From: Ceratopteris richardii
Lineage: Eukaryota; Streptophyta; Polypodiopsida; Polypodiales; Pteridaceae
Assembly (NCBI GenBank): GCA_020310875.1
Contig: CM035420.1
Span: 189,130,380-189,194,379, forward strand
Direction: 5' to 3'
DNA: 64,000 nt
Numbering within the stretch: position 1 is the first letter of the stretch; the number at the start of each line of letters is the position of its first letter. The notes under the pieces were generated by a model, which was not told the origin of the DNA, did no database searches, and saw only the letters and a program-made list of their open reading frames with translations. Of the stretch, positions 12,489 through 24,929 are shown piece after piece. The translations under genes were made by a program, and so were the position numbers.

Positions 12489-13047
12489 AAAGCAAAAGCT
12501 TCATAGAAGTTTTGGACCTTGCTGGATCTTCCATTGTTGATGGTATTTAAACACATTGGAAAGGTATTACTCTATAATCAAGTAAGAAAATTTGTGAAGG
12601 TAGATTTTTTAGGCTTGTGTTTTGGGAAAAGAAACCATGAAGTAACCTTTTGAGACAAAGAAGTATGTAAATTTATGCAAATTGATAGTTGCTCATACTT
12701 TTTCAAAGTAAAGTGCAGGTGTTGTAGCAAAAAATGCTTTAATTTGCTGAAAGGAAAAGTGAAATGTGATTATCTTTGCATATGTAGGTTTCTTTTTGAC
12801 AAAGTACCAAGCAAATTTTGTTGATCTTGGAAAAGATGACATAGTTGCAATGAGGAAAGTCATGTAAAGTATCTTTGTGCAAATTGATTGTTCCATTTGC
12901 TTGTCCTAAGTGAATTGATTGTCTTGTGGAAAGATTGTTTGATCAGTTGAAGAAAAGGTGTTGTGTTTATCTTTGCATAAATTGACAATTGCACTTGTTA
13001 ACACATATTTTCTTGAAAAGCTCTATTTCCATTGTGAGATTGCAAGT
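12489..13047 (+). other. Leader of element D, first part
   Basis: AT-rich, non-coding, between the primer site and the insertion point of element A. The leader continues at 38617. I see no gene. Confidence 0.6.
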
Positions 13048-13938
13048 TGTTGACCTAAGCACCAACTTAGGGACTTGTGGAGAAAGAGACTATACCTCAA
13101 TCCCCCTCAAGTGCATATAGTGGGGATTCACGCTTTAATTATCAATCCGATGAGTATACAAACCTAGCCGAGTGTATGAGGACATGCATTCAAATGATGA
13201 TCAATGCAAATGAACTACTCAAAGAGTGCAAACAAGGTAAAGACTGATCCAAACAAGCTTCAACTATCAGTTATGGTGTCACGATACTTGGAACAGCAGC
13301 CAACAGTAAATTGAGCTTTTCTCTCAGCTCCGAACTCCAAATATAGCAAATAGCATATGCTTTTCGAAGCTCTTAAGAAGACGCATCCAATGGCAGTGGT
13401 TTCACTCCATTTTGACACTCCTGCTTCAAGTTATGAGCAAAATACTGAGTCACGGGAAAACCTTCCTACACTTCAGCACTTCTTACACTTCGCACACACC
13501 TTAACAACAGCAAACAAACACTTTCATGGATAGACAACACTTCCTAACACTCTTTCCAAGCAACACACATGCACACAGACTCACAAAGAAGAAGATACAG
13601 AGAGGAGAAGACACAAATTCGAATTTCTGTGCTCTTGATTCTCACAATGGCAAAAAGTCTTTACAAAGAGTCACAAATTGACTTATATACTTGTGCCCTA
13701 AAAATGGTCCTTTCACACAAGAGACCGGCACTTTATTAACTAAAGACTAATTTCCTACTAATTTACATGGGTAAGCTTCTAATCTTCTGTGGGGATGCAT
13801 CTAGAGGACTCCTCTGGTGCATTTACATCGGAAAATATATTACAAGAATGGTTATAATACAAAAATTGGGTGTCCAAATCGAAAACATTTTGGGGCCCGT
13901 CTTTTTCTCTGCCTTGTGGTCTCTTTAGCTCTGCAACA
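13048..13938 (-). repeat. 3' LTR of element A
   Basis: Plus-strand ends are TGTTGACC and GCTCTGCAACA. The purine tract lies immediately to its right on the plus strand (13939-13950), as expected for a minus-strand element. Confidence 0.95.
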
Positions 13939-14233
13939 CTCTCCCCCTCTCGTCTCTATCGTCCCTTGACAGGCTTTACTTCTTGTCTTCAGTTTGTTGT
14001 CCGCATGCATCTTTCGGTCAGTTATGCCTACTGGTTAGACTGTCATTACGTTTTAATGGCCCTGGTCTTGATTTTGTCTTTTACATCCTCTCGGCCTGAT
14101 GCATTTGTGCTGCCTGTTCTTTTCTTTTCATCGCTCGCAACCCTTGCTCAGTTCTGCCTGTTTGTTAAACAGGTGTTCAGTTTTGATGGCCTCTTCTTGA
14201 TTCTTGTTTGACATCCTCTGGGCCTGATGTATT
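13939..14233 (-). other. 3' untranslated end of element A
   Basis: Holds the polypurine tract (13939-13950, minus strand), then about 280 bases without a supported gene. The first 40 bases match the corresponding stretch of element B at 14589-14627, including CTATCGTCCC and GACAGGCTTT. Confidence 0.7.
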
Positions 14234-14588
14234 TGTCTTGCCTTAAAAGTCGGGTTGCCTCACACGCCACCAGTGGAAGGTATGAGGATGTGATGCTTCA
14301 GTCTTCGATCTAGACCTTCCAAAGATCAAGAGGTTGAAGCACCCTCTTGTGGTTTCGGAACCGCTAGATATCTTCTTGCACTTCTTCATGGATACTTGTT
14401 GGCCCTAGTTCCTCCTTCCACCTACATGCTTTTTCCTTGATATGTGCCCCTGCGGGGCTCTGTGCAGAGATGGGTGTTGCACCCCTACGGGGCTTCTTGC
14501 AGAGATATGTCTTCAGATATTACCTTTTTAGTGAAGCTTCTTTCGTTGTCTTCTTCTTTTCTTCTTTTTGCTTGAATCTCCCTCAACA
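14234..14588 (-). repeat. 3' LTR of element B
   Basis: 355 bp, TGTCTTGCC to CCTCAACA on the plus strand, followed by the purine tract (GGAGGGGGGCAG read on the minus strand). A second copy stands alone at 1090-1444. Target repeat copies cannot be compared because the other end of B is missing. Confidence 0.9.
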
Positions 14589-14599
14589 CTGCCCCCCTC

Positions 14600-17500
14600 C
14601 TGGACTCTATCGTCCCCGACAGGCTTTGATAAGCGACGTGCATATGTTCTATATACTTTTTGCTCTATGTCATTAAGCAGATTGGCTTCACGTATCATTA
14701 GATGTTTCCACTGTTCTGCCTTCACACCGTCATTGGGTGGCTGTCTATGGTCCGCAAAGAAGCTCAGTTTGTATGCCACTAATCTAGCATTCAAATTAGA
14801 TGACATCTTTAAAAAGATTTCGGAATCTATCTCAAAAAATCCTGTAAAGAATGCTTCTTCGAATGTTTGCATATATGTACTGGGCGAGAACATCAACCTG
14901 GAATAATAGGCCATTATGGTTGGTCGGCTAGGCATAACAGACAGATCAAAAATGAGGATCTATGTGCCCTGATTAATACCAATGAAATTCAAAAATGTGT
15001 AAGCCGCATGCTTGAAGACCTTCAATACTGTAAGTATCATACTGAGTATTTTATTTGTCATTTTGACAGTTAAGTCGGGTACTGTTGCATAATTCTGCAG
15101 CCAAAATTCGATGGTCTTGACCATATAATCTTTCGTTGGTAGATAATTATGTGGCGGGCTTGGAAGCAGAGGGTAATTTAGCCACTGTTTATTTATGGTA
15201 CCATTTCTTTGCAGGTCCAAAAATTCTCTAGTATCTCTTCGGCGTGGTATAGGACAAAAGGAAGGGTTTACTTGTAAGAAATAAGGTGCTCCTTGCCAAT
15301 GCACCCTTAGTGTAGGATGTTTCTCCAAAAACTTCCTTCTCCAAACCGGTTGTGCAACTTCAAATTCTTCTTGAGTGTAAGCGAATGTGTCATGTTTGAA
15401 GTTTAGTTGCTCATCTGGGCTTTTCTTTGTAATCTTCTTTATATATTGTTTTGTTTTCTCTTTTAATAATCCGTACGGAATGTTGAAAGGCTTCATGATC
15501 TGTTCCAAGTCTTTACCCTTGATCTTTGCTTCTTTCATTACTTTGATTACTTCATTTTCAAAACTTTTTGTCAACCAGGACACCACTAGTGCCCGTTCCT
15601 TCTGACTTATTTCTGTAGTGTATAGCATTGGATGATCATCATGTATATCCGCCATCTGCTCATGTATTAGAGAATTACAAATCCGGGGAGATAGAGGACG
15701 TACCTCTACCTCGTCAGTAGGATTTTCCTTCACTGGCTCTACTGGTGTCCCGATTGGTGTTTTCTGCTTTACTTGAATCTCTAATTGTGCTATACGTTCA
15801 GTCTTCTCTTTATTTTCTTGCATGGCTGCTCTGAGCGCTTCCTTTGCTGCAAGCAATTCATTGCCAATTTCTGCTATATTGTCCATGTTTTCGCTGTAGC
15901 TTCGTACCAGTTTGGCGTTCACATTTTGTAATTGCATTTTCAGCTCATTTGTTTCATTGGTGTACTTTCTTTCCCACTCTTCTGCTCGGGCTTGCTCTTG
16001 CTTTAGCAAATCTGCATATTTTGCAACCTGATCTCTTAATTCTTGTTGTGCGGTTTCTCATGTCTCCTGCTTTTCAATGGGCTGATCATAAAGTAATGAC
16101 TTCATCAGTTCTCTATTTCTATTTCGTAAAGTATCATTCTCCTCCATGTATACTTTTAGTTGTGTTTGAAGCAGATTGCTTCTAGCTTTTATTCTCTCCT
16201 TGTCTGCTTCACTAGCTTCATGTAATCTTTGTAGATCTATTAATTGTGCCTGGAGTTGGTGATGCTGGTTCATCAATGTATCACATTGTGTTTTTACATT
16301 GAGTAACTCCGTTTCCTTAGTTGCCATTTCTTTTTGGGCCTGGATGAGTTGTGATGACAATTGTTCACTCATGATTTGGAATTGACTCTTTTCCCTCATG
16401 GCTTTATCATAATCTGCATCTATATCCATCATCTGTTGTTGTGTGTCCATGGCCATTTGGATCATTTGTTTTACAACCGGATTTAACTGAGTAACATCCA
16501 CATTTAACCAAGTCTTAGGAATATTTGGTTCTGCTCCTGTTGTCACATCTTTTCCTTGTGTTATGTGTAATGTAGTGTCATGGGGCTGCCTAATGTGGAG
16601 TTGTATGCTTGGCTCAGCCTCCATGTGATTGATTTTGCCTTGAGGTGTGTCATCTGGCACCTCGAATACAATTGGCTCTTTGTTTTTGTGTAGGTCTGAC
16701 TCTGTGTTTATTGGAGTTTGCATTTCTTCCTTAATAGGTTGCATTACTTCTTTATTCTATATGGTAGCTTCTTTGATACTAATCTTTGTTGTATCATTCA
16801 ATTGAATGACGTGCTCTGGTTCCTTTGGTTCTTCTATGTTCTTTGCTTGTTTTTGTTCATTATCTGGCGTGACTTCAACTTGATTGATCTCTGTCCAATC
16901 TTCATTGTGTGTTTCTTTTTGCATATCTGTATCCAGGGTGTCCTTCTCACAGCTTGATTCCTCATTAGAGCTTGATTCCTCCAATCCTATTTCTTTGTAT
17001 CTAGAAGGTACTTGACAAGTTGCTTTATTCTTCTGTTTCTTTTCCTGGCTCGCTTGTCTGTAATGGTGACCTTGAATATTCAGATTTATCTGCCCCGCAT
17101 ATACTTATGTGTTTCTTCTAGGGCAGCAGAGAGGTCTCTTTTCGTAATTGGTTGTTGATTTCCAGGAATCTTTGGTAAGATGTGTGTCCTCTTCGAAGTG
17201 GGTGTCTCCTGAGCTTCTTCCTCTCTTAAGCGTTAAGTTCCTTTCATAGGTGTCCTTGAACTCGTTCCTAATTCTTCAACAACAATGACTGTTTTCTTTT
17301 TCTTTGGGACTGTAGCTGACTTTGCATATTTGGCTAGCCCTTCTGAGGTTGGCATCTCACGCAAGCAGTTTTTCATTTCGAGTGCCTCATAGATAAGTAA
17401 GGTCAAAGCTGAACTGCCATTGAGAAACTTTTTCTGACCCCACTTCTTCTTGGCTTCAAATAGACGTTCCTGAACATATGAGTCATATTTACTTTATTAC

Positions 17501-18122
17501 CGACTTGCCTCATAGCATGTGAAAGCAGTTGTACGACAATCTTTTGAGGTGCTGTGTATCTATGCATACTAGAAAAACAAAAGTGCTGATGCACCAAGCC
17601 GACAGCATCTTCAATATCCGTTCTGTTGATATCCAAAAAGGATCTCTTTTTTGGATCATGATATTCCTCCTTGACATTGGTGATTCCTTCTTGATTCCAT
17701 CCGAAAGCTTTGTTGATTAACTCATGAATGAATTGAATGGTTTTCCAGGTACCTACTTTGTCCAATACTCGTGCTTCAGGAACTAATGCCTTCTTTGATG
17801 CAGGCTGTAGTGTGTTCATCACTTGTGTGCACCTTTGGAAATCTGGCAGATAGATAGGTATCCTCAGAAATGCATCTATTCCTGCTTGTGTCCATACATC
17901 CTCTATATGCGGTAATCCTTGTATTATAGTCTTGAAGTCTTGTGACATAATAGGGAAGTAGTGATCCCTATCCATAATCTTGATTCTGGCCATGAAAATA
18001 AGGTCTGACACTGGTTGGTCATCAAGAAACCAATGGCCTCTTGCTTTCGTTATTGATTCCAATGGAAGAAGTTGCACCTCTTCCCCTTGCGTAGCTTCAG
18101 AATTGGGAGATGCCATCTGCAC
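14600..18122 (-). mobile_element. Third coding region of element B
   Basis: An N-terminal domain of about 240 residues (near 18122-17403) begins MQMASPNSEATQG and contains HWFLDDQPVSDL. Acidic linkers follow, then a long coiled coil rich in Q, E, K and L (near 16744-15850). The C-terminal domain (near 15610-14640) has motifs WRRKFLEKHP, NPSFCPIPRRRDTREF and TFEEAFFTGF. The N-terminal domain matches the third region of C (HWFTEVAGPL); the C-terminal domain matches element D. No signal peptide or membrane span was seen, so there is no support for an envelope protein. Function unknown; broken. Confidence 0.7.
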
Positions 18123-18719
18123 TCAATTGAGGGCAGTAATTAGTCACCGAATAGTATTTAGAATCATCCTTCAGTTATCCTTTATTAGATTGGCAATTCT
18201 CCGCGTGAATGGTGTCGTCCCTTTCCCCGTGGGTGTGAGAAAGGTAATACCTGGATTTTTTCCATATTTTTAGATATTTTTATATTTTCATCTGAAAAGA
18301 GAAACAGAAAAGTTAGGTCATAGCCGAAGCGGTTATTATTTTTTGAGTGATTTTCTTAATGTATGTACAAGTACTCTCCTATTTCCCAGGAGGAAAATGT
18401 GCTCGACTATCCTGAAGTAGAAGAAAGATGTGCTGAATGCTTGGCCTTGTAATGTGGCCCTATCCTGCATACTTTGGGTCTTGATAACTCCAAATGTGTG
18501 CAACTTGAAGTATTTGGATGATGCATGCAGCTTGTCTTGCCTTTCGGCATCCAAGTCTGCTTTACTCTGTTGGGACGTATTGTATCCCAAACATTCCTGA
18601 TGAATGTGGTGCTTCTCATGTTGTACGTCTTCTCTATCTGCTTTTTGAATCTCGGACTGGCTTGTGTTGCAACTGCAGACTCCTTCTCTTTCCTGTAGCT
18701 ATTCTTCTTTGGCTATTTT

Positions 18720-18990
18720 GCCCTTAGACCATATTGGTTCTCCTTGTGCAGTGGTTCATCGTTTCGGTTTAGCATCTTTGGAGCACATGATTTTGGAATC
18801 CATATTTGCACTCGATCCGGTTGGGCGGCTACTACTTTCTTTGGAATCCATATCCTAGCAATTCGTCATTGACTTTGGTGTTCAAAATGATTTTCCTTCT
18901 TGTTTGATTGGTTGTTTTGATGTCGAAGATGTTTCTATCGTTGAAGATATGCATCCCTGTGATCCTTTCTTATCCAAGCTTGTTTAGTGT
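18720..18990 (-). mobile_element. W-(I)-P-K repeat segment of element B
   Basis: The minus strand reads RIWIPKKVV and QIWIPKSCA about 15 residues apart, with KQAWIRKDHR further upstream. The same motif family follows the second protease-like domain of element C. Confidence 0.65.
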
Positions 18991-19319
18991 ATAGAATAGG
19001 GTATATTCTAATAGGTACAGACTTTGGATTACTCAGAGGACTAGTCTCTCTTGTGCATGGTTCTTCACTACAGTTGTTTTCAAATAGAATGACACTCTTG
19101 TGACTTGCTAGATTAGAAGATGGTATGCAAGCAGGATTCAGTGTGTCCTCACATGAAGTACTTGATGAAGGGGTTTCTATAGTGCTAGTGAACATACATT
19201 CATGACTGTGTTCATGAGAGTGAATTTTTGGCTCTATGCTTGCGGCTTTGATTGGTCGTTCGTCTAGCAAACTGAATACTTCACAATCTCCTATCTTGGC
19301 TGAGATGTATCCTAAAGCC

Positions 19320-19625
19320 AATTGAATGGTCACCTCATATTCGTATATCCAGTCTTGAGCTAACACTACATCTTCGAGTAAATCCTGATCATGACACACT
19401 AATAGCTTCTGTTCCATAGTGTTGTTGCCAAGATGCAGAGGTAAGGTGATTTCACCTATACATTGAGTAATTGTTCCTCCTATTCCTATCAACTGTGCCA
19501 TCGATGGACGTAATTCCTCCTTGAGTTTCTGAGTCAAAGAAAGTTTGATACAGCTTATGGCAGCTCATGTGTCAATGAGAGCATCCACTAAGTGGTACTC
19601 CGTTTTACCCGCTCCCAAATTCAAA
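19320..19625 (-). mobile_element. Second retropepsin-like domain of element B
   Basis: An N-terminal ALID motif is followed by IGIGGTITQCIGEITLPL and then VLAQDWIYEYEV, equivalent to the ILG-x-DWL closing motif of retropepsins. It lies downstream of the integrase tail, where Gypsy elements normally have no protease. Closely comparable to 25720-26040 in element C. Broken. Confidence 0.7.
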
Positions 19626-19859
19626 TATGGTTGTGTTCTCTGTGGACCTAGGTTTTTAGTGGCTCTAAAATTAGCCATTGGGATGAGTTCTTCTCCTAGT
19701 CGATATCTCTCATCTCTCTCTCTCATCCATTCTTTCCGTTTCTTAATTCGTTCTAGTGCTTCTTGTCTCGCTTCTTCTCGTATCCTTTCCTCCTCAATGT
19801 GTCTATTCTTGCCCTTGATTAATCGTGACATTGTTTCTTCAGTCAATGGTTCTAGATAT

Positions 19860-20735
19860 TTTTTCACTCGACATCCACTGATATAGTTTGGTAATACTTC
19901 CCCATCTAGGGTTGCTAAGCTGATAGCTCCACTTGTCGATATACGATTGATGATTAATGGGCCATATCCTCTCTTCTGCAACTTCTTAGCGTGTTGTTTC
20001 AAGGTATATACCAAAACTAAATCTCCTTCCTTCAAATTTTTGTCTTTAATGTGAGCATCAAAGTAGGCTTTTTGTCGCCGTTTAGCAGCATAAATGCCTG
20101 CTACTGCTTGTAACCTAGTTTTGTGAAGCTTTTCTATTTGATCCAATTGAGCTGATAGTTCATGTCCCGTCCACTCGTAAGTGGTTGCTACTCTGAGAGT
20201 GGGAATTAAGAAATCAATTGGCAAAATAGCATTTTGTCCATACACTAAGTTAAAAGGAGTAGTGCCTATGGCGGTCTTGTAGGCTACTCGAAATGCCCAT
20301 AAAGCATGATGTAATTGCTTATCCCAATCAGATCTACCATTGTTAACAATTTTTGTGAGAACTGTACACAAGATTTTATTCAAACTTTCGGCTTGTCCAT
20401 TGCCTTGTGGGTGATAAGGAACTGATTTCTTATGAATTACCAAGAATTCATTCAGTAAGGCTTCTATAACTTCATTCACAAAGTGCATACCTCTATCACT
20501 CACAATTTCTATCGATAGTCCAAATCTAGTGAAAACGTTCTCAAAGAGAAACTTGGCCGTAGTTCTTGCGTCATTTTTCTTGGTTGCTTTGGCTTCAACC
20601 CATTTGGTCAAATAGTCTGTGGCTACAATTATATATTCGGCATGGGATCCTTTCATTGGTGGGCTAATAGGTCCTATGAAGTCTATTCCCCATTTAGTGA
20701 AAGCTCTGGCACTCATCATGGGTCTCAGTGGCATC
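19860..20735 (-). mobile_element. Integrase core and C-terminal part of element B
   Basis: Core motifs are WGIDFIGPI (Asp), VSDRGMHFVNE (Asp) and NGQAESLNK (Glu), spaced as in the DDE family. They are followed by AYFDAHIKDKNLKEGDLVLV and the tail IISGCRVKKY-like segment. No chromodomain is seen. Confidence 0.88.
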
Positions 20736-20759
20736 TCATCTCTTCTAATTGGATATTTT

Positions 20760-21420
20760 GTTCGTTGACAAGTATCACATCATTGCACATATGTTACGCC
20801 ATCTTGATGTAGAGTTGGCCACCACATTCCAGCAAAGAGGATCATTTTTGCTGTTTTATCTGCAGAGAAATGTCCTCCTGCAGCTCCTGTATGTGCCATC
20901 TCTAAAACAGCAAGATATTTGTCTTCATGAATGCACAATCGTAATTGATTATCTCTCCCTCGCTTGAAAAGTTGTTTTCCTATAATGGCATAATCCTTGC
21001 TCTGTTCTACAAGTGCACGTTTCCTTGCTGAAGTGGCCCCTTCTGGGTATTCTTGGGTCTTTAAGAATTTTACCAGAGGCATGCTCCATCTCGGTGCTAC
21101 TGTGGAGTAGCATAGAGTGGAGTTCTCTTCTGGATTTTGTTCTTGACAGGTTTGGCAGACTGATACATAGTTATGCGCATCCCTCTGCATGGTTGGCCAA
21201 TATATGCCTAATCTCCTCAGGGTTTTCCATGTTCCGTTTGCATTCAAATGAGTTTTCCATTGATTTACATGTGCTTTCTGAAGCCACATTTCCTGTTCCT
21301 CCTCTTCAACGCATCTCATTAGTAATCCACTTGAATCTTGGTGATACAAACTTCCTGCAATGATATGAAGGTTTTTAGTCTTCCAAAGGTCTTGGGTTCG
21401 GTTTGGTGTGATCCCATCTT
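20760..21420 (-). mobile_element. Two tandem H2C2 zinc modules of element B
   Basis: Module 1 (about 21400-21130): HIIAGSLYHQD, KAHVNQWKTH, LRRLGIYWPTM and CQTCQ. Module 2 (about 21020-20765): AIIGKQLFKRG, MAHTGAAGGHF and ILFAGMWWPTLHQD. Each has the two His and the WPT segment of the integrase zinc-binding domain; the Cys pair is clearest in module 1. Confidence 0.75.
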
Positions 21421-21599
21421 TAGGTCCATGCGTGAGTATAGGGATCAACTTTTCTGCCCATTAAGGACATACTTCTAGGTTAAAAAGGTATGTATGTGGC
21501 AGATCATCTGGTACTCCTATGGGTGGTTCTCCATGGGTCATTCTTGATAAGTGATCTGCTCTTATGTGGGTATTTCCTTTCTTGACTACTACCTCAAAA

Positions 21600-22428
21600 T
21601 CAAATTCCATTAGCAATAAAAACCATCGTACTAGTCACCCTGTATTGCATGGTTTATTGACTAAGTACAGTAGGGCTTGATGATCAATGAAGAATTTGAA
21701 TTTGTTTGCCAACAAGTAATGTCTAAACTTTTTCACTGCGTACACCATCCCTAGGCCTTCTCTCTCAGTTGTGGTATAATTGCGCTCTGCTTGATTTAAT
21801 TGTCTACTGGCATAGGCTATAGGGTGGTCTAGCTTTCATGTATCTGCAGGTTGAGCTAAGATGCAACCAATGGCAAACTTGGAAGCATCCACATGAATGT
21901 GAAATGGCTTATTCCAGTTAGGTACTCGAAGGATGGTGCTAAACTCAATCGATTCTTTAACTCATTAAAGGCTTTCTCACATTCTTCGGTCCAATTAAAT
22001 TGAGACAAGAGTGCATAGAGAGGTCTAGCAATTATGGCATACATGTGTATAAATCTTCGGTAGTATCCACAGTGTCCCATAAATGCTTGTACTTCTTTAG
22101 CAGTCTTTGGTCTTGGTAAATCCAGAATTACTTTGATTTTGTCTTCATCAGTTGAAATTCCATTTTTAGAGACAATATGTCCTAATATTTTTCCTTGTCG
22201 AACCATGAAGACACATTCTTCTAGGTTGAGCCATACTCGATATTGTCGACATTTGGCAAAGATCTTTTCTAGTTCAGGGATGTGCTCTGATCGTATAGCT
22301 GAATAAGTACATAGATCGTCCACGTATACCTCCATACTCTTTCTCAGGAACTCTTTGAATACATGGCACCTCAATCTTTGGAAGGTGGCTGGGGCATTAG
22401 TTAGACCAAAAGGCATGACTCTAAAGGG
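21600..22428 (-). mobile_element. RT C-terminal part and RNase H of element B
   Basis: Begins at MPFGLTNAPATFQRL and includes the catalytic YVDDL and KNGISTDEDK. The RNase H region follows toward 21600. Closely comparable to the RT of element C at 28380-29280. Confidence 0.85.
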
Positions 22429-22429
22429 T

Positions 22430-24690
22430 CAGACAAAGTGGTGTGTACAGGGGCTACCATGTAGGTGGGTATGGTAGGTGAAGTGAGTGTGGTTTTCGTG
22501 TAAATTGATGTCGTTGCGAACATCGGGGAAATGTGCCTCTGAAACATTGGAGAGCGGATGAACTGCTCCACAAAGGACGGGTATTAGGGTGGTGAGGTCA
22601 GGTTGAAAGAGGGGTAGGGGCCAGATGGGAAGTGTGGGTCCTGGAATGGAGGTGCCTGTAGTGGGGAATAGGCTGGGAAACACAGGGTGCCTTCGGTGGG
22701 TGCTGGGTTTCCAACTACACTTGGAATTATGGGATGGCCAGTCATGGGTTCGGAGGATAGAAGGGATGAAGTGTACAAGGGATTGGTGACGAAGGAGAAG
22801 AGGGTGTCTTGTGAGGTGGGTTCTCGAAATGAGAATGATTTGAATGAGGATGGGTTATAAGTAAAGGTAGAGGTGATGACTGTCGTTTCTTCCATGGTGG
22901 GAGGTGGTGGTGGGGGTGGAGAAGGTGGTGATGGAGGATGCTGGGGTGAGATGGGTGATGTCTGAACGAAGGTTTCAGCAAAGAGATCAGTGGTGGTTGT
23001 GGGGGTAGTTGTTGTTTCAATGGGTACTTCTTGTTCTGTGACGGGTATCCTGATAGTCTTACCTGCTCGTGGTAACGTGTCAACTCTGCGTTTGTCATAC
23101 CTCACGGACTGGCGGACTGCAGTGTGGACAGCCTCCGGAACTCCTAAAGATTCTGACACTAATTTGAGGGTGTCAATGAAATGTTGGTCCACCCCCTCAT
23201 CTGATAGCATTTCTTGCATCAAAGCTTGACCGGATACAAGAGAGAGTTGATGCCTTTCTTGTACTGCTTTGATTGTGTCGTATAACCTTCGTAGTTGAGC
23301 TGTATATGCTGGTGCACCTACAAGTTCTGGCACTTCTTGTTGCTCCTCCTGATGCTCTTGATCATAATCCTCCTCATCTTCCTCCTGTTCTTCATCTCCG
23401 TCATCCTCTTCATCCACTTCAACTGGTGTGACAGGTGCTTGGGAGGTTGTGGCCTGCGTTTGCACGTTTTCCGCTTGTTGTGCCTCTTCTGCCTCCAGCT
23501 CTACATCTTGTAATAATTGTTTGAAATCTTCATTAGTGAGTTCTTCCAAAGGTGCACCACTGGGAAATTCAAGATCGGTTGGGATAGGAGGGAATATCAA
23601 GGTGGAACCATCGGTGCTGCGTCTTGGAAGTCGGAGTGTGAATGGTCGGACTCTTCGGGGTGGAGGGGTAACATCTGGTGTTAGGGTGGCTCCACGTGGT
23701 TGAGCACATGGGACTTGGACAGTGCCTCTCATCTTCTTAGAAGGGGGTCCAGTGGATGTCCTGCCTCTAAGCTGCTCTACACGATTCCACATTAAGGCCC
23801 GTTGAATAGGGATGTCATATGCCAAACACCTATAAATGATTCTCATCAGAGCACAGCAACCATATAAAACTTGTTTCCGCGGCCATCGTTTGTGAGCTAG
23901 GTGTATCTGATCTATTATCTAGTGCGGTAAGTTGATGGTGAGGCTCTGTGTCTCTGCCAGATACAAACTAAACCAAATCTTTTTGGGAGGCATGGTGAAT
24001 CTATCTTGTGCAGGAAAAGCAAAGTGTTGCATGCACATGCGAAGGTGTATTGCAATATTAGGCGTCATGGATACCATGTCCTTAAGTTTGGTGAGACTTC
24101 GATTCTTCATGTAATCCGGTACTAGGGTTTCCTTCTCTGTAGGAATATGCATTCCGCGCATATCTAGAGCCTCTCTCACCAAGTTGTTTGATAGCCTGAA
24201 CCTCTTGAGCTCATTCCCCTTTGTCAGAGATGGAATCACAAATGAGCTTGCACCTTTTGGGTTCTGGTTTGGAGTCAAGGTGTTGATGAGGTAGTAGCAT
24301 CGCATGAAGTCAGGTTTTGGGAGTCGTGCACTGAAATAGGCACTCAATCCTGCCTTTTCCCATATCGGACGTAGACCTTCTGCATTTTGTAATTTCTCAA
24401 ATTCTCTTGTAAAGAAATGGTATCTGCCTTGCTTCCCATTGAAGTCCAACTCTGATTCCCATAGGTACGTTCCTTCACCCAAGGGTCCTGCCACCTCGGT
24501 AAACCAGTGTGAAGTCTTTCCTACGGGCATGGTGTGGCCACGCGGAGGGTCCGCAATAGGTATGATTTTGACGGCCTGCAATTCTTCTGGTCTTTCATTT
24601 GTCTCAGGCAAAACGGGTAAACTGTCTAAGTCCACCACTTGCGGGCTTGTTTCTGTGTGAGAGCTAGTTCCTGCTGCCTCAGCCATGTTG
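22430..24690 (-). mobile_element. Third coding region of element C
   Basis: An N-terminal domain of about 255 residues starts MAEAAGTSSHTETSPQ and contains HWFTEVAGPLGEG, YHFFTREFEKL and FSARLPKPDFMRCYY. A second section follows: a basic N-terminal part, a very acidic run of D and E (near 23400), a helical segment (YTAQLRRLYDTIKAVQERHQ) and a proline/serine-rich tail. The N-terminal domain matches that of B. No membrane segment was seen. Function unknown. Confidence 0.7.
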
Positions 24691-24929
24691 AAAACTTCTC
24701 AGCTGGTTCTGTGAGAATATATGAATAAATGTTAACATTGCAATGGACACAAAAATGACACAGTGTCCCCTGTTACAACATTAACTTAAAGTTCGGGAGT
24801 GGTTAGGGGTTAATAAGTGCTCGGTGCTAGTGTGTGTAGTTAGGAATTGGGTAGACTTACGAGCTAAGCGGAATGATGGTAAGTGAGAGTGAAGCGGTTA
24901 GTAGGTGGTCATGGATTTACAATTGGGGT

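Larger units (their letters stand above)
14234..22428 (-). mobile_element. Gypsy element B, 3' part only, broken
   Basis: Reading on the minus strand: RT (C-terminal part), RNase H, two H2C2 modules, integrase core and tail, second retropepsin-like domain, W-I-P-K motifs, a third coding region, purine tract and a 355-bp LTR. The left flank is GTATT. The 5' LTR, gag, first protease and early RT are absent; at 22428 it abuts element C. Its integrase and RNase H are clearly homologous to those of C but well diverged, so B is a separate family. Roughly ten breaks. Confidence 0.88.

Noticed and set aside
13870-14211. 113-codon plus-strand open frame with membrane-like composition
   Set aside because: It crosses the boundary between the LTR and 3' untranslated end of element A and has no recognisable domain.
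22990-23703. Plus-strand open frames opposite the third region of element C
   Set aside because: They are shadows of the minus-strand coding region (V/G-rich mirror of T/P-rich text).
24686-24919. Host gene for the W-V-P-K or third-region proteins
   Set aside because: They lie in frame with, or directly after, integrase in two elements and share the strand and layout; retroelement origin is simpler.
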